A DNA stretch of 64,000 nt from positions 124,001 to 188,000 of the forward strand of contig CASDQM010000038.1 of NCBI GenBank assembly GCA_949282745.1. The letters are read 5' to 3'. The DNA comes from an uncultured Sutterella sp. (GTDB taxonomy: Bacteria; Pseudomonadota; Gammaproteobacteria; Burkholderiales; Burkholderiaceae_F). Under the pieces are notes generated by a model. That model ran no database searches. It had not been told where the DNA came from and saw only the letters and a program-made list of their open reading frames with translations. The position numbers and the translations under genes were made by a program. Numbering within the stretch: the first letter of the stretch is position 1; the number at the start of each line of letters is the position of its first letter. This document shows positions 53,241 through 63,350 of the stretch, one piece after another.

Positions 53241-53612
53241 TTAGGCGTCCTTGCGAACGAGGCGTTCCTTGATGCGGGCGGCCTTGCCGGAGCGGCTGCG
53301 CAGGTAGTAGAGCTTGGCGCGGCGGACGTCGCCGTGACGCTTCACTTCGATGCTGGCAACCGTCGGGGAGTAGAGCTGGAACGTACGTTCCACGCCTTCA
53401 CCCGAGGAGATCTTGCGAACGATGAAGGAGGAGTTGAGACCGCGGTTGCGACGGGCGATCACGACGCCTTCAAAGGCCTGGACGCGCTTGCGCGAGCCTT
53501 CCACGACGTTGACGTTCACGACGACCGTGTCGCCGGCGCGAAAGTCGGGGATGACCTTGTCGCCCGTGAGGCGGGCGATTTCTTCCTGTTCGAGAATCTT
53601 GATGAGATCCAT
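53241..53612 (-). CDS. rplS: 50S ribosomal protein L19
   Basis: A 123-residue L19 with [26 protein letters not shown], the fully conserved [21 protein letters not shown], and RRAKLYYLR near the end. Located at the 30S-50S interface. It is the last gene of the operon, 74 bp after trmD. Confidence 0.98.
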   Translation of the reverse strand: MDLIKILEQEEIARLTGDKVIPDFRAGDTVVVNVNVVEGSRKRVQAFEGVVIARRNRGLNSSFIVRKISSGEGVERTFQLYSPTVASIEVKRHGDVRRAKLYYLRSRSGKAARIKERLVRKDA

Positions 53613-53686
53613 TTATAAACTCCGTACCATCGTCATGCGGCCTGATTTGAGGGACCAAAGCCCGCCGCCGAGAGGATGGAAAATTT

Positions 53687-54439
53687 TTAAGACAAAACGA
53701 TCTTCGGGTCGAGTCGTCGCAGATAGGCCTTGTCGGCTTTGCTCAGAAGACCGGAAGAATTCGCGATTTTAATCAAGTCGGGACGGGTTTGCAAGGTAAA
53801 ACGCAGACTTTCTTCCCGACTCCAGCGCGCGATGTTGGCGTGGTGGCCCGAAAGCAGGACTTCGGGGACGCCCTCGCCCCGCCACACTTCGGGACGGGTG
53901 TAGTGCGGCGCGTCGAGCAACCCCGTCGCGAAGGATTCGTCAAGGCTCGAGAGATCCTTGATCGCCCCCGGGAGCTGCCGCACGACGGCGTCCATGAGGG
54001 CGGCCGCAGCAAGCTCGCCGCCCGAGAGAACGAAGTCGCCGAGGCTGATCACTTCGTCGACGTAGCGGTTGAGAAAACGCTCGTCGATCCCTTCGTAGCG
54101 CCCGCAGACGAGGACCACGTCTTCGCCCGAGGCCACGAATTCGCGCACGCGGCGGTCGTCGAGCTTGCGCCCGTTCGGGGCGAAGCTCACGACGCGCCCG
54201 CGGTTGCCGGCCGCGCGGATGGCGTCGACCGTCTGCGCGAGGGGTTCGGCCATGAGGATCATCCCGGGTCCGCCCCCGAAGGGACGGTCGTCGACCGTGC
54301 GGTGGAGGTCCTCCGTCACGTCGCGGGGATTCCAGGTCTGAAGCGACCAGAGCCCGCGCTGACGCGCGCGGGCCGTGATCCCGCAGTCGGTGAGCGAGCG
54401 GAAGAATTCGGGGAAAAGCGTGACGACGTCAAAACGCAT
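53687..54439 (-). CDS. trmD: tRNA (guanine-N1)-methyltransferase
   Basis: A 250-residue SPOUT methyltransferase that makes m1G37 in tRNAs and prevents frameshifting. Motifs: MRFDVVTLFPEFF at the start, DDRPFGGGPGMILMAEPL, LVCGRYEGIDERF and ISLGDFVLSGGELAA (trefoil knot). ATG 54439 (AAGGGGA 5 nt upstream) is the family start; it lies 11 bp after rimM. Confidence 0.97.
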   Translation of the reverse strand: MRFDVVTLFPEFFRSLTDCGITARARQRGLWSLQTWNPRDVTEDLHRTVDDRPFGGGPGMILMAEPLAQTVDAIRAAGNRGRVVSFAPNGRKLDDRRVREFVASGEDVVLVCGRYEGIDERFLNRYVDEVISLGDFVLSGGELAAAALMDAVVRQLPGAIKDLSSLDESFATGLLDAPHYTRPEVWRGEGVPEVLLSGHHANIARWSREESLRFTLQTRPDLIKIANSSGLLSKADKAYLRRLDPKIVLS

Positions 54440-54450
54440 GGCCGTCCCCT

Positions 54451-54978
54451 TCAGCGCCACTCGGGATCCCAGTCGACCGTGACGCGCTTGGCGTCGACGT
54501 CGATTTCGAGGATGTAGACCTCAGGGACATTCGGGATGAGGAAGGAGGCGCGCTTGCCGTCGGGGCGCTCCCAGCCGATCGAGAAGATGTCCTGCACGCC
54601 GTTCGTGCCGATCCCCTCGATTTGGCCCAGCGTCACGCCTTCGCGGTTGACGACTTCGCAGCCGACGAGGTCGACCGCCCAGACGGCGTCTTCGCCCGCG
54701 TCAGGGAAGTCTTCGCGCTTCACGGCCACCTGACCGCGCAGGGCGTCGGCCGCCTCCTTGCTCTCGCACCCCTCCCACTGCGCGATGAAGCCCGTGCCGT
54801 GGGGACGGCAGGCCTTGACGCGCACGGGCATGACTTCGCCCGTCGGACGGATGAGGAACCAGTTCTTCGCGGCGAGGAGCACTTCCCCCGTTTCGGTCGG
54901 AAAGACGCGCAGCCAGCCGCGCACTCCGTAGGCGCCGCCCGTGCGTCCGAGGACGACGAGATCGTTCGTATTCTCCAT
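54451..54978 (-). CDS. rimM: Ribosome maturation factor RimM
   Basis: A 175-residue protein needed for 30S head assembly with S19. It has the N-terminal domain LVVLGRTGGAYGVRGWLRV and the C-terminal PRC-barrel domain (AVDLVGCEVVNREGVTLGQIEGI, then FLIPNVPEVYILEIDVDAKRVTVDWDPEW). ATG 54978 has GAGG 6 nt upstream. The 219-bp gap before it, after rpsP, contains no gene. Confidence 0.96.
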   Translation of the reverse strand: MENTNDLVVLGRTGGAYGVRGWLRVFPTETGEVLLAAKNWFLIRPTGEVMPVRVKACRPHGTGFIAQWEGCESKEAADALRGQVAVKREDFPDAGEDAVWAVDLVGCEVVNREGVTLGQIEGIGTNGVQDIFSIGWERPDGKRASFLIPNVPEVYILEIDVDAKRVTVDWDPEWR

Positions 54979-55197
54979 GCAAAACCTCAGAGAAAGAAAA
55001 AGGACGGACAAACAAAAACCCCGCAGTCTCAGGCGTAGATACCGGGTCAGACAACGCGCGGTGAACGGATCCGATGTGCTTGGACACGAGAGGCACGACC
55101 GTTCGGGCGGACTGTCGACCCGCACTTGAGGGATGCGGGGCTTGCCGTACCGTTTTTAGACGCCGGGCACGGTGTCGGCGTTCGATTCGTCAGGGAA

Positions 55198-55449
55198 TCA
55201 GGCGGCGGTCTTCTTGAATTCCTTCACGAGACGGGCGACCGTGTCGGAGAGCTGAGCGCCCTGGCCCTGCCAGTAAGCGAGACGTTCCGTGCAGAGCGAG
55301 AGACGGACGGCCTGACCCGAAGCCATCGGGTTGTAGTAGCCGATGCGTTCGATGAAACGGCCGTCGCGACGGCAGCGGCTGTCGCAAACGTTGATGGAGT
55401 AGAAGGGGCGCTTCTTGGAGCCGCCGCGGGCGAGACGAACGATAACCAT
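55198..55449 (-). CDS. rpsP: 30S ribosomal protein S16
   Basis: An 83-residue S16: [41 protein letters not shown]. It is first in rpsP-rimM-trmD-rplS and has a good promoter about 100 bp upstream. Confidence 0.98.
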   Translation of the reverse strand: MVIVRLARGGSKKRPFYSINVCDSRCRRDGRFIERIGYYNPMASGQAVRLSLCTERLAYWQGQGAQLSDTVARLVKEFKKTAA

Positions 55450-55539
55450 TCGGTGTACCTCTAAAACGTAAATGGTTGAGAGAAAAAAGAAATCAGGCCC
55501 CCGTCACGAGGAGCCCGACATCAAAAATTCGGAAACGCG

Positions 55540-55568
55540 ATTTTAGCGGAGTTCGGGGCTTCCTGCAA
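55540..55568 (-). promoter_or_regulatory. Sigma-70 promoter of the rpsP operon
   Basis: On the minus strand TTGCAG (complement 55563-55568), 17-bp spacer, TAAAAT (complement 55540-55545). The predicted 5' leader is about 84 nt. The -35 overlaps the hairpin at 55553-55582 that follows etfA, so etfA termination and rpsP initiation share DNA. Confidence 0.7.
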
Positions 55569-55590
55569 GGAGAAAGCCCCGATTTTTTCA

Positions 55591-56517
55591 TCAAAGCTTT
55601 TCCTTGAGCGCGTCAAGCGTCGCGGCACCGTCGGCGACGAGACCGTAGTCGCAGATTTCAAAGATGGGGGCTTCGGCGTCGTTGTTGACGGCGACGATCA
55701 CCTTGGCGTCCTTGATGCCGGCCGTGTGCTGGATGGCGCCCGAGAGACCCACGCCGATGTAGAGGTCGGGAGCCACGATCTTGCCGGTCTGGCCGATCTG
55801 CCAGTCGTTCGGGCAGAGGCCCATGTCGACCGCCGTGCGGGTCGCACCGACGGCGGCGCCGAGCTTGTCGGCGAGCGCCGTGAGCTTTCCGAAGCCCGCT
55901 TCGTCGAGAAGGCCGCAGCCCCCGGCGAGAACGACGCGGGCGCTCACGAGTTCGGGACGGTCCGACTTCGTTTCGCTGAAGGACACAAAGCGGCTCTTCG
56001 TTTCGACGGCGGGCGCGTCGACCTCTTCAACGAGGGCGGGCGCCTGTTCGCCCGCGGCCGCGAAGGCCGTGCCGCGAACGGTCGCGACGACGACGGGTTC
56101 GTCCACTTCGACGGTGGCGAGAATCGAACCCGCGTACATGCCGCGCACGAAGGTCTTCGGACCCTTGACGGCGAGGATTTCGGAAACGGGACTCACGTCC
56201 ATGAGCGCGGCGACGCGCGGCATGACGGTCTTCCCGAGGGCGCCCGTCACGAAGAGGATGTGGTCATAGCCCTTCCCTTCGCGCACGACGATCGCGGCGA
56301 TCGCTTCGGGCGACTCCTGCGCAAACTGAGGATTGTCGGCGAAGTAGGCGGTGCGCACGCCCGCGATCTTCGCGGCCTCTTCCGCGATCGAACGGCAGTC
56401 GTTGCCGAGGACGAGAATGTCGACGGGGCCGCCCATTTCGAGGGCCGCCGTCACGACCTGCGCGGTGGCGGGCTGGAGGTTGCGGTTGTTGTGTTCGGCA
56501 ATGATCAGAACGGTCAT
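55591..56517 (-). CDS. etfA: Electron transfer flavoprotein alpha subunit
   Basis: A 308-residue ETF alpha subunit with the C-terminal FAD domain: [60 protein letters not shown]. With EtfB it carries electrons from acyl-CoA and similar dehydrogenases to the quinone pool. It starts 10 bp after etfB ends. A hairpin (55553-55582) follows its stop codon. Confidence 0.96.
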   Translation of the reverse strand: MTVLIIAEHNNRNLQPATAQVVTAALEMGGPVDILVLGNDCRSIAEEAAKIAGVRTAYFADNPQFAQESPEAIAAIVVREGKGYDHILFVTGALGKTVMPRVAALMDVSPVSEILAVKGPKTFVRGMYAGSILATVEVDEPVVVATVRGTAFAAAGEQAPALVEEVDAPAVETKSRFVSFSETKSDRPELVSARVVLAGGCGLLDEAGFGKLTALADKLGAAVGATRTAVDMGLCPNDWQIGQTGKIVAPDLYIGVGLSGAIQHTAGIKDAKVIVAVNNDAEAPIFEICDYGLVADGAATLDALKEKL

Positions 56518-56527
56518 TTCACTCTCC

Positions 56528-57277
56528 TCACAGCACCTGCGCGGTGTTCTTCAGAATGTCGACGAGCTCGTCGACGCTCGAGACCATGCGGCCTTCGCGC
56601 TTCGTGACGGGCATCTCGACGCCGAGAAGCTTCACGCGGGGCTTGGCGTCGATGCCGAGCGAGGCGAAGTCGATCTGTTCGACGGGCTTCTTGCGGGCGC
56701 GCGCCATCGAGGGAAGCGTCACGTAGCGGGGTTCCGCCAGACGCAGGTCGCTCGTGACGACCGCGGGCTTTTCAAGCGACACCACCTGCGTGCCGCCGTC
56801 CGTTTCGCGCGTGACTTCAAAGCCCGCGTCGGTGACTTCGATCTTGCAGGCGAAGGTCGCAAGCGAGGTTCCGGCGAGCGCCGCGAGCATCTGCCCGGTT
56901 TGACAGGCGTCGTCGTCGATCGCCTGCTTGCCGAGGAGCACGAGGTCGGGCGACTCCTTCTCGCAGATCTTCGCGAGCACCTTCGCGACGGCGAGGGGCT
57001 CGAGCTTTTCGTCGGTGAGGACGTGGATCGAGCGGTCCGCGCCGATCGCCATCGCAAAGCGAAGCGTGTCCACGCTCTTCAGGGGCCCGACGGTCACGGC
57101 GACGACTTCGTCGGCCTTGCCGGCCTCGCGAAGACGAACGGCCTCTTCCACGGCGATTTCGTCAAAGGGATTGATCGCCATCTTGGCGAGCTTGGTGTCG
57201 ACGTCCGAATGGTCGGGAAGCGGGCGGACCTTCACTTTGGCGTCCACCACGCGTTTTACTGCCACAAGGATTTTCAT
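56528..57277 (-). CDS. etfB: Electron transfer flavoprotein beta subunit
   Basis: A 249-residue ETF beta subunit: MKILVAVKRVVDAKVKVR, NPFDEIAVEEAVRLREAG, LLGKQAIDDDACQTGQM (the AMP-binding region) and LPSMARARKKPVEQID. First gene of etfBA. Confidence 0.96.
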   Translation of the reverse strand: MKILVAVKRVVDAKVKVRPLPDHSDVDTKLAKMAINPFDEIAVEEAVRLREAGKADEVVAVTVGPLKSVDTLRFAMAIGADRSIHVLTDEKLEPLAVAKVLAKICEKESPDLVLLGKQAIDDDACQTGQMLAALAGTSLATFACKIEVTDAGFEVTRETDGGTQVVSLEKPAVVTSDLRLAEPRYVTLPSMARARKKPVEQIDFASLGIDAKPRVKLLGVEMPVTKREGRMVSSVDELVDILKNTAQVL

Positions 57278-57365
57278 AAGAAAAGAAACCTATTGATTGA
57301 GATTCGCCGAAGGGTTCGCCCCCAAAGGCAAACGCGTCCGCGGCCGAATCGAAAAACGCGCAAGC

Positions 57366-57371
57366 ATTATA
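57366..57371 (-). promoter_or_regulatory. -10 box of the etfBA promoter
   Basis: A consensus TATAAT on the minus strand, in TTTGTATAATGC, about 90 bp upstream of etfB. The -35 region (CTTTAA at 17 bp) is weak, so an activator may be needed. Confidence 0.5.
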
Positions 57372-57438
57372 CAAAGCCGAAGTCCGGATTAAAGCCGTAC
57401 AAAAGATGCAATTTTGTAAGCGAAATCCACCATTCGGT

Positions 57439-57885
57439 TTAGCCGAAAGTGCCGAGCCAGAGGGCCGTAAGGAGGAGGTAGCGCAGGAATTTGCCGAGCG
57501 CGATGAGGAGTGCGCACAGCCAGAAGGTGTGTCTCAGCCACCCCGAGGCGACGGGAAGGAGGTCCCCCACGACGGGGAGCCAGGAAAAGAGAAGAAGCCA
57601 GACGCCGCGGCGTCTGGCGAGAGCGAGAATTTTCTCCGCCTTGGGGTGGCCCTGAAGGGAGGACTTTTCGGGAAAGAAGCGCCCGATCGCCCAGCCCGTG
57701 AGGCTTCCGAGAGTGTTGCCCGCGGTGGCCGTGAGGAGCGCCGGCCAGGCGCCCTCCCAGGTGTTTTGGGCGGCGACGATGCCGAGGAGCACCGCTTCGG
57801 ACCCGCCGGGAAAGAGCGTGGACGAAACGAAGGCGCTCGCAAAGAGCGCCCAGAGGGCGCTCTCCGTGGTGAGCCACTCCCACAT
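57439..57885 (-). CDS. YqaA/DedA-family membrane protein
   Basis: A 148-residue inner-membrane protein of the SNARE-associated (DedA-like) group: ASAFVSSTLFPGGSEAVLLG, NTLGSLTGWAIGRFFPE and WLPVVGDLLPVASGWLRHTF, the conserved acidic/Gly-Asp-x-x-P motif of the family. These proteins are linked to lipid translocation and proton-motive-force homeostasis. It starts 7 bp after ugpC, so it is transcribed with the glycerol-3-phosphate transporter. Confidence 0.85.
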   Translation of the reverse strand: MWEWLTTESALWALFASAFVSSTLFPGGSEAVLLGIVAAQNTWEGAWPALLTATAGNTLGSLTGWAIGRFFPEKSSLQGHPKAEKILALARRRGVWLLLFSWLPVVGDLLPVASGWLRHTFWLCALLIALGKFLRYLLLTALWLGTFG

Positions 57886-57892
57886 GACGGCG

Positions 57893-58963
57893 TCAGAGGC
57901 GGATGCGGTGCGTCGTCACCGGATCGAACCAGTGCACGGCCGATTCCGGGAAGGAGAAGCCGGCGCGCGTTTCGATCTCGGGGATAAAGCTCTCGTTTTC
58001 CACGCGGAAGACGACGCTTTGCCCGAGCACCGTGCCGTGCACGAGATGGTCCGCGCCGAGCGCCTCGACCGTTTCGACGGCGAAGGTCCCCGCCCCGCCC
58101 TCTTGAGCGAGCGACGCGTGTTCGGGCCGCACACCGAGGACAACGTCGCGGCCGGCGAGCGACGGTTCCGCCTTCGGAAGGCGGATCGATTCGCCCGCGG
58201 CTTCAAGAAGCGTGCCGTCCTTCGACACCGTCCCGCGGATGAGGTTCATCGGGGGCGAGCCGATGAAGCCCGCCACGAAGATCGTTTCGGGATCGTCGTA
58301 GACCTCCTGGGGCGTACCCACCTGCTCGGCGACGCCGCCGTTCATCACGATCATGCGGTGCGCAAGCGTCATGGCTTCGACCTGATCGTGCGTGACGTAG
58401 AGACTCGTCGTCTTGAGGCGCTGATGAAGCTTCTTGATTTGCAGACGCGTCTGCACGCGAAGCTTCGCGTCGAGGTTCGAGAGCGGTTCGTCAAAGAGGA
58501 AGACCGCGGGTTCGCGCACGATGGCGCGGCCCATCGCGACGCGCTGGCGTTGACCGCCCGAGAGCTGGCGCGGACGGCGCTCGAGAAGGTGCCCGAGCTC
58601 GAGCATCTTCGCCGCCTCTTCGACGCGGCGGCGGATTTCCTCCTTCGGAACGCCGCGGATCTTGAGGCCGTAGGCCATGTTGTCGAAGACCGTCATGTGC
58701 GGATAGAGCGCGTAGTTCTGAAAGACCATCGCGCAGTCGCGGTCCTTGGGCTCGAGCTTGTTGACGACACGGTCGCCGATCGTGAGTTCGCCCGAGGTGA
58801 TCGGCTCGAGCCCCGCGACCATGCGCAGAAGCGTCGACTTGCCGCAGCCCGAGGGCCCCACGATCACGATGAATTCGCCGTCCTTGATGTCGAGCGTGAT
58901 GCCGTGGACGACCTTGACGTCGCCGTAGCTCTTCTTGATGTTCTTGAAAGAAATGCCTGCCAT
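57893..58963 (-). CDS. ugpC: sn-glycerol-3-phosphate ABC transporter, ATPase UgpC
   Basis: A 356-residue ABC ATPase of the MalK/UgpC group: Walker [10 protein letters not shown], signature [14 protein letters not shown], Walker [17 protein letters not shown], and a C-terminal TOBE/regulatory domain ([12 protein letters not shown]). It powers UgpAE. Last transporter gene of ugpBAEC, 3 bp after ugpE. Confidence 0.93.
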   Translation of the reverse strand: MAGISFKNIKKSYGDVKVVHGITLDIKDGEFIVIVGPSGCGKSTLLRMVAGLEPITSGELTIGDRVVNKLEPKDRDCAMVFQNYALYPHMTVFDNMAYGLKIRGVPKEEIRRRVEEAAKMLELGHLLERRPRQLSGGQRQRVAMGRAIVREPAVFLFDEPLSNLDAKLRVQTRLQIKKLHQRLKTTSLYVTHDQVEAMTLAHRMIVMNGGVAEQVGTPQEVYDDPETIFVAGFIGSPPMNLIRGTVSKDGTLLEAAGESIRLPKAEPSLAGRDVVLGVRPEHASLAQEGGAGTFAVETVEALGADHLVHGTVLGQSVVFRVENESFIPEIETRAGFSFPESAVHWFDPVTTHRIRL

Positions 58964-58966
58964 TTT

Positions 58967-59821
58967 TTATTTTTCCGTATCCACGAGACCCTTGACGAAC
59001 CAGCGCTGCATGATCGTCACGACGAGCGCGGGCGGAATCATGGCGAGCATCGCCGTCGCCATGATGAGGTTCCATTCGTTGGCGCTGTCGCCGCCGCCGA
59101 TCATGCGCTTGATCCCGATGACGATCGGGTACATGTCTTCGGAGGTCGTCACGAGGAGCGGCCAGAGGTACTGGTTCCAACCGTAAATGAACTGAATCAC
59201 GAACATGGCCGCCACGTTCGTCATCGAAAGCGGCAGAAGGATCGTGAAGAAGAAGCGCATCGGACCGGCCCCGTCCATGCGGGCGGCTTCCGTGAGTTCG
59301 TCGGGAACCGTAAGGAAGAACTGCCGGAAGAGGAAGGTCGCCGTGGCCGAGGCGATCACCGGAAGGATGAGGCCGCCCCAGCTGTCGAGAAGGTTCAGGT
59401 TCGCCATCACTTCGTAGGTGGGCGAAATGCGCACTTCCACGGGAAGCATGAGCGTGATGAAGATGAGCCAGAAGCAGAGCTTGCGGCCCGGGAAGCGGAA
59501 GTAGACGATCGCAAACGCCGAGATGAGCGAGATGAGGATCTTCCCGAAGGAAATCCCGATCGCCATCATGAGGGAGACCCACATCATGCGGCCCACGGGC
59601 GCGCGCGAAGCCGTGCCGCCGCCCTCGAAGAGAACCTGCATGTAGTTCTCGATCATGTGCGCGCCGGGCAGAAGACTCATGGGCGCCTGTTCGACTTCGA
59701 CGGCCGTCTGCGTCGAGGCGACGAAGGCAACGTAGACCGGGAAGACCACGATCACGACGCCGAGAATCAGGATCAAATGCGTGAAGAAATTGAGCCAGGG
59801 ACGATTTTCAACCATAACCAA
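58967..59821 (-). CDS. ugpE: sn-glycerol-3-phosphate ABC transporter, permease UgpE
   Basis: A 284-residue permease with six membrane segments and the EAA loop [21 protein letters not shown] that docks on the ATPase. Near the start [33 protein letters not shown] resembles UgpE. It is 10 bp after ugpA. Confidence 0.92.
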   Translation of the reverse strand: MVMVENRPWLNFFTHLILILGVVIVVFPVYVAFVASTQTAVEVEQAPMSLLPGAHMIENYMQVLFEGGGTASRAPVGRMMWVSLMMAIGISFGKILISLISAFAIVYFRFPGRKLCFWLIFITLMLPVEVRISPTYEVMANLNLLDSWGGLILPVIASATATFLFRQFFLTVPDELTEAARMDGAGPMRFFFTILLPLSMTNVAAMFVIQFIYGWNQYLWPLLVTTSEDMYPIVIGIKRMIGGGDSANEWNLIMATAMLAMIPPALVVTIMQRWFVKGLVDTEK

Positions 59822-59831
59822 ACCTCCCCGA

Positions 59832-60713
59832 TCAATAGTTGACGCGCCGCTCGATGAAGCGGAACTGAATCACGGTGAGCACGATGACGAGCGCCATCAG
59901 AACGACCGACTGCGCGGCGGATCCGCCGTAGTCCATGTTGCGGAAGCCGTCGACGAAGACCTTGTAGACGAGGATGTTCGTTTCCTGTCCCGGACCGCCC
60001 ATCGTCGTCGCGTCGACGATGGCGAAGGTGTCGAAGAACGCGTAGATCACGTTCATGACAAGGAGGAAGAAGGTCGTGGGCGACAGAAGCGGGAAGACCA
60101 CCGTCCAGAAGCGGCGGAAGGGACCCGCGCCGTCCATGGCGGCCGCTTCGAGAAGCGATTTCGGCACGGCCTGCAGACCCGCGAGGAAGAAGATGAAGTT
60201 GTAGCTCACCTGTTTCCACACGGCCGCGATCACGATGAGAGCGAGCGCATGGTCGGCGTTCACCATGTAGTTCCAGTCAAACCCGAATTGACGCAGCGCA
60301 TAGGAGAGAACGCCCAGGGTCGGGTTGAAGATGAACATCCAGAGAACGCCCGCGACGGCCGGCGCGATCGCGTAGGGAATGATGAGGAAGGTTTTGTAGG
60401 CGCTGCCGCCGCGGAGAACGCGGTCGGCGCAGACCGCAAAGAGAAGCGAAACGGCCAGGCCGATGCCCGCGACGAGCACCGAAAAGAGCATCGTGACCTT
60501 GAAGCTCTCGACGTAGTTGGGGTCCGCAAAGAGGGTTTGGAAGTTGGCTAATCCCACGAATTCGTTGCTCAGCCCGAAGGCGTCCTGCATCATGACGCTC
60601 TGCTCGATCGCCTGCCCCGCGGGGAGGAAAAAGAAGATGAGCGTGATGAGGAGCTGCGGCGCGACGAGCACGTAGGGAAGCCATCGGTTTTGGAAGATGA
60701 CTCGTTTTTCCAC
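59832..60713 (-). CDS. ugpA: sn-glycerol-3-phosphate ABC transporter, permease UgpA
   Basis: A 293-residue permease with six membrane segments; EAA loop [22 protein letters not shown]. It starts [32 protein letters not shown], as in UgpA. It is separated from ugpB by an 89-bp gap with a strong hairpin. Confidence 0.92.
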   Translation of the reverse strand: MEKRVIFQNRWLPYVLVAPQLLITLIFFFLPAGQAIEQSVMMQDAFGLSNEFVGLANFQTLFADPNYVESFKVTMLFSVLVAGIGLAVSLLFAVCADRVLRGGSAYKTFLIIPYAIAPAVAGVLWMFIFNPTLGVLSYALRQFGFDWNYMVNADHALALIVIAAVWKQVSYNFIFFLAGLQAVPKSLLEAAAMDGAGPFRRFWTVVFPLLSPTTFFLLVMNVIYAFFDTFAIVDATTMGGPGQETNILVYKVFVDGFRNMDYGGSAAQSVVLMALVIVLTVIQFRFIERRVNY

Positions 60714-60746
60714 GTTGTCTCTCGAAAGGGGTTACGAAAAACGCAA

Positions 60747-60785
60747 CGCGTCCCGCGGTCCCCTCACGGGGTCCGCGGGAACGCG
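60747..60785 (-). promoter_or_regulatory. Intercistronic hairpin between ugpB and ugpA
   Basis: CGCGTTCCCGCGG-CCCC-GTGA-GGGG-CCGCGGGACGCG on the minus strand, a very stable stem followed by TTGCGTTTTTCG. It could partly terminate transcription or protect the ugpB message, giving more binding protein than permease. Confidence 0.65.
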
Positions 60786-60802
60786 GCAAAGAGAACGCAA
60801 GA

Positions 60803-62119
60803 TCAGCGGGTCACGCGTTCGAAGCGCGCGAGCTGCTCGTTGCCGCGGCGCATGACGGCCGCGATGGCGTCCTTCGCGGAGGCCTGGCCCGACCAGATCT
60901 TTTCAAACTCTTCGTCGATGATCGTGCGGATGTTCGGGAGGTAGCCCAGACGAATGCCGCGGCTCTTTTCCGTAACCTTGAGCATCTGCTTGACGGCCAC
61001 GTCGGCGCCCGGGTTCTTTTCGTAATAACCGCTTTCCTTGGCGATTTCAAAAGCCTTCTGCGTCACGGGGAGGTAGCCCGTGCGCATGTGGTTTTCGGCC
61101 TGGATCTTCGGATCCGAGAGGAAGTGGAAGAAGGAGGCCACGCAGCGGTTCTGCGCGTCGGGCTTGCCCGCCATCGCCCAGAGCGAGGCGCCGCCGATCG
61201 CCGTGTTGAGCGGGGCGTCCGCGACGTCGTCATAGTAGGGCAAGGGCATCGTCATGTATTCGAACTTCGCGTTGCGGCGGATGTTCGCGAGCGTCCCGGA
61301 GGAGCCCATGTTGATCGCGCATTCGCCCGAATAGAAGGTGGCGTCGGCGAGGTTGCCGCGGCCCTTGTAGACGAAGAGCCCTTCCTTGGCCATGCGCTCG
61401 AGGTTTTCGATGTGGCGCTGATGGAGCGGCGAATCGATCTTGAGGCGGGCGGCCGTGCCGCCGAAGCCGTTGTTGAGCGTCGCGTATTCGACGTTGTGCC
61501 AGGTCGAGAAGCTTTCGAGCTGCGTCCAGCCCATCCAGGAGGTCGTCATCGGGCAGGCTTCGCCGGCGTTCTTGAGCGCGCGGGCTGCCTCTTCAATCTG
61601 CTTCCAGGTGCGCGGAAGCTTGTCGGTTTCGGTGGGAAGGCCCGCCTTCTTGAACTTCGTGAGGTTGAGATAGAGAACCGTGGTGGACGAATTGAAGGGG
61701 TAGCTCATCATGCGGCCGTCGGGCGTGGAGTAGTACCCGAGCACGGCCGGAATGTACTCTTCCGGATGGAATTCGTAGCCGGCCTTCTCCATGAGATCGC
61801 CCACGGGCACGACGGCGCCCTTGCTGAACATCATCGTGGCGGTGCCGACTTCGAAGACCTGCAGGATGTTGGGGGAGCGTCCCGCGCGGTGCGCGGCGAT
61901 GCCCGAGGTCATCGTCTGGTCGTAGGAGCCCTTGTAGGTCGAAACGAGTCGGCATTCGTTCTGCGACTCGTTGTACTGCTTCGTGACGTCGGCCACCCAG
62001 TCGCCGAGCGTATTGGCCATGGCGTGCCACATCGTGATTTCGGTGGGCGCCGCCAGGGCGCTGCCCGCGCTCAGGGCGCATGCGGCGGAAAGGGCGGCAA
62101 CAACGGTCTTGCGGATCAT
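60803..62119 (-). CDS. ugpB: sn-glycerol-3-phosphate ABC transporter, periplasmic binding protein UgpB
   Basis: A 438-residue solute-binding protein with a signal peptide (MIRKTVVAALSAACALSAGSALA) and the mature start APTEITMWHAMANTLGDWV, then TYKGSYDQTMTSGIAAHRAG, PFNSSTTVLYLN and GGASLWAMAGK, all matching UgpB, which binds sn-glycerol-3-phosphate or its phosphodiesters. AAGGA stands 8 nt before the ATG. It is the first gene of ugpBAEC. Confidence 0.94.
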   Translation of the reverse strand: MIRKTVVAALSAACALSAGSALAAPTEITMWHAMANTLGDWVADVTKQYNESQNECRLVSTYKGSYDQTMTSGIAAHRAGRSPNILQVFEVGTATMMFSKGAVVPVGDLMEKAGYEFHPEEYIPAVLGYYSTPDGRMMSYPFNSSTTVLYLNLTKFKKAGLPTETDKLPRTWKQIEEAARALKNAGEACPMTTSWMGWTQLESFSTWHNVEYATLNNGFGGTAARLKIDSPLHQRHIENLERMAKEGLFVYKGRGNLADATFYSGECAINMGSSGTLANIRRNAKFEYMTMPLPYYDDVADAPLNTAIGGASLWAMAGKPDAQNRCVASFFHFLSDPKIQAENHMRTGYLPVTQKAFEIAKESGYYEKNPGADVAVKQMLKVTEKSRGIRLGYLPNIRTIIDEEFEKIWSGQASAKDAIAAVMRRGNEQLARFERVTR

Positions 62120-62469
62120 CTTTCAGTTCCTTCTGTACATTTCCTTTCCGGGCGTCGAGGGCCGCGGGAATCAACAAACGATTCCGCGCCGCACGACACA
62201 TCCCTATAGGAGGAAAGGTGGACTCCTCGGGGAAGGGGCCTCGCCTTCAATGAAAAACGAGCGGCGAACATCCCCTGCGCTCGCCGCCGAACCACGAAAC
62301 ACCATGGCACAGTCTGAAGGAATAATAGGGACTGACTTTTCTTTTTGTCTATAGACGGATCGGCAAAAATTCCGGTTTTTCCTAGTTCTTTCGGCGTATT
62401 TTTCGCCTTTCGTCCGGCATCCCCGCCCCGACGATAGAGAATTTCTACTCCGAGACGTCCGATGCGCGG
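62120..62469 (-). other. Leader and upstream region of ugpB
   Basis: No gene is seen. It contains the proposed promoter at 62322-62351 and an A/T-rich stretch further upstream. No typical Pho box (two direct CTGTCAT-like repeats) was recognised, although ugp operons are often controlled by phosphate. Confidence 0.5.
62322..62351 (-). promoter_or_regulatory. Candidate promoter of ugpBAEC
   Basis: On the minus strand TAGACA (complement 62346-62351), 18-bp spacer, TATTAT (complement 62322-62327). The predicted leader to ugpB is about 195 nt. Confidence 0.5.
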
Positions 62470-62503
62470 AAAAAAAAGAGGGAGACCGCAAAGTCCCCCT
62501 CTT
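62470..62503 (-). terminator. Terminator downstream of proC
   Basis: On the minus strand AAGAGGGGGAC-loop-GTCTCCCTCTT with a run of eight T, right after the proC stop. Confidence 0.9.
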
Positions 62504-62531
62504 CCCTTGTTGCGCCTGAAAAAGGCCGTTC

Positions 62532-63338
62532 TCAGCGGAACAAGGCCTTCATTTCGGCCGTGCGGCGAAGCGCCGCCTCGACGGCGTCGTCCATCATGCC
62601 GTCGATGTCGCGCTCGTTCATGACGGCGAGCGCCCGGGCGGTCGTCCCGCCCTTGCTCGTGACGCGTTCGCGAAGGGTCGCGAAGGATTCGTCGCTTTCG
62701 CGCGCGAGCTTGGCGGCGCCATAGACCGTCCCGATCGCGAGTTCCCGGGCGTCCTCGGGCGAGAAGCCCCGCTTTTGCGCGGCGCGCTCGAGGCTTTCGA
62801 GGAATCGGAAGACGTAGGCGGGACCCGAACCGGGGACCGCGCCCACGACGTCGAGCTCCGCCTCGGTTTTGCAGGCGACGACGTTCCCGACCGCCCGCAT
62901 CACGAATTCCGCCGCTTCGGCGTGTTCGGGCGAGGTTCCTTCGGGCACCCAAAGGCCCGAAAGGCCGGCCCCCACGAGGGCCGGGGTGTTGGGCATCGCG
63001 CGGATGACGGGGTAGCCCCCGAGCCAGCCCGAGAGGACCGAGCCTTCGATCCCCGCCGCAATCGAGAGCGCTGCCCCGCCCTTTTTGAGAAGGGGCTTCA
63101 CCGGAACGAGGGCCTCCTTCATCACCTGAGGCTTCACGGCGAGCACGAAGAGGTCGCACTCGGAAATCCAGTCGCCCGTCGTTTCGTGCGTCGTGACGCC
63201 GAGCGCGGCGAGTTTTTCGAGTTTCGGCGCGTTGTGGTCCGTCACGTGAAGATGAGCGCCGTCCATTTTGCGGACGAGCCCGCCGAGAAGGGCGGAGGCC
63301 ATGTTGCCGCCCCCGAGGAATCCGATCGTAAGCGTCAT
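62532..63338 (-). CDS. proC: Pyrroline-5-carboxylate reductase
   Basis: A 268-residue NAD(P)H enzyme that completes proline synthesis. It has the Rossmann start IGFLGGGNMASALLGGL, VLAVKPQVM, RAMPNTPALVGAG and the signature VPGSGPAYVFRFLESL...GTVYGAAKLA...VTSKGGTTARAL. It is 12 bp downstream of the yggS-type gene, a common pairing. Confidence 0.97.
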   Translation of the reverse strand: MTLTIGFLGGGNMASALLGGLVRKMDGAHLHVTDHNAPKLEKLAALGVTTHETTGDWISECDLFVLAVKPQVMKEALVPVKPLLKKGGAALSIAAGIEGSVLSGWLGGYPVIRAMPNTPALVGAGLSGLWVPEGTSPEHAEAAEFVMRAVGNVVACKTEAELDVVGAVPGSGPAYVFRFLESLERAAQKRGFSPEDARELAIGTVYGAAKLARESDESFATLRERVTSKGGTTARALAVMNERDIDGMMDDAVEAALRRTAEMKALFR

Positions 63339-63350
63339 GCCGTTTCTCCT

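Noticed and set aside
62120-62350. A Pho box upstream of ugpB
   Set aside because: No pair of CTGTCAT-like direct repeats at the right spacing was found; only one weak match.
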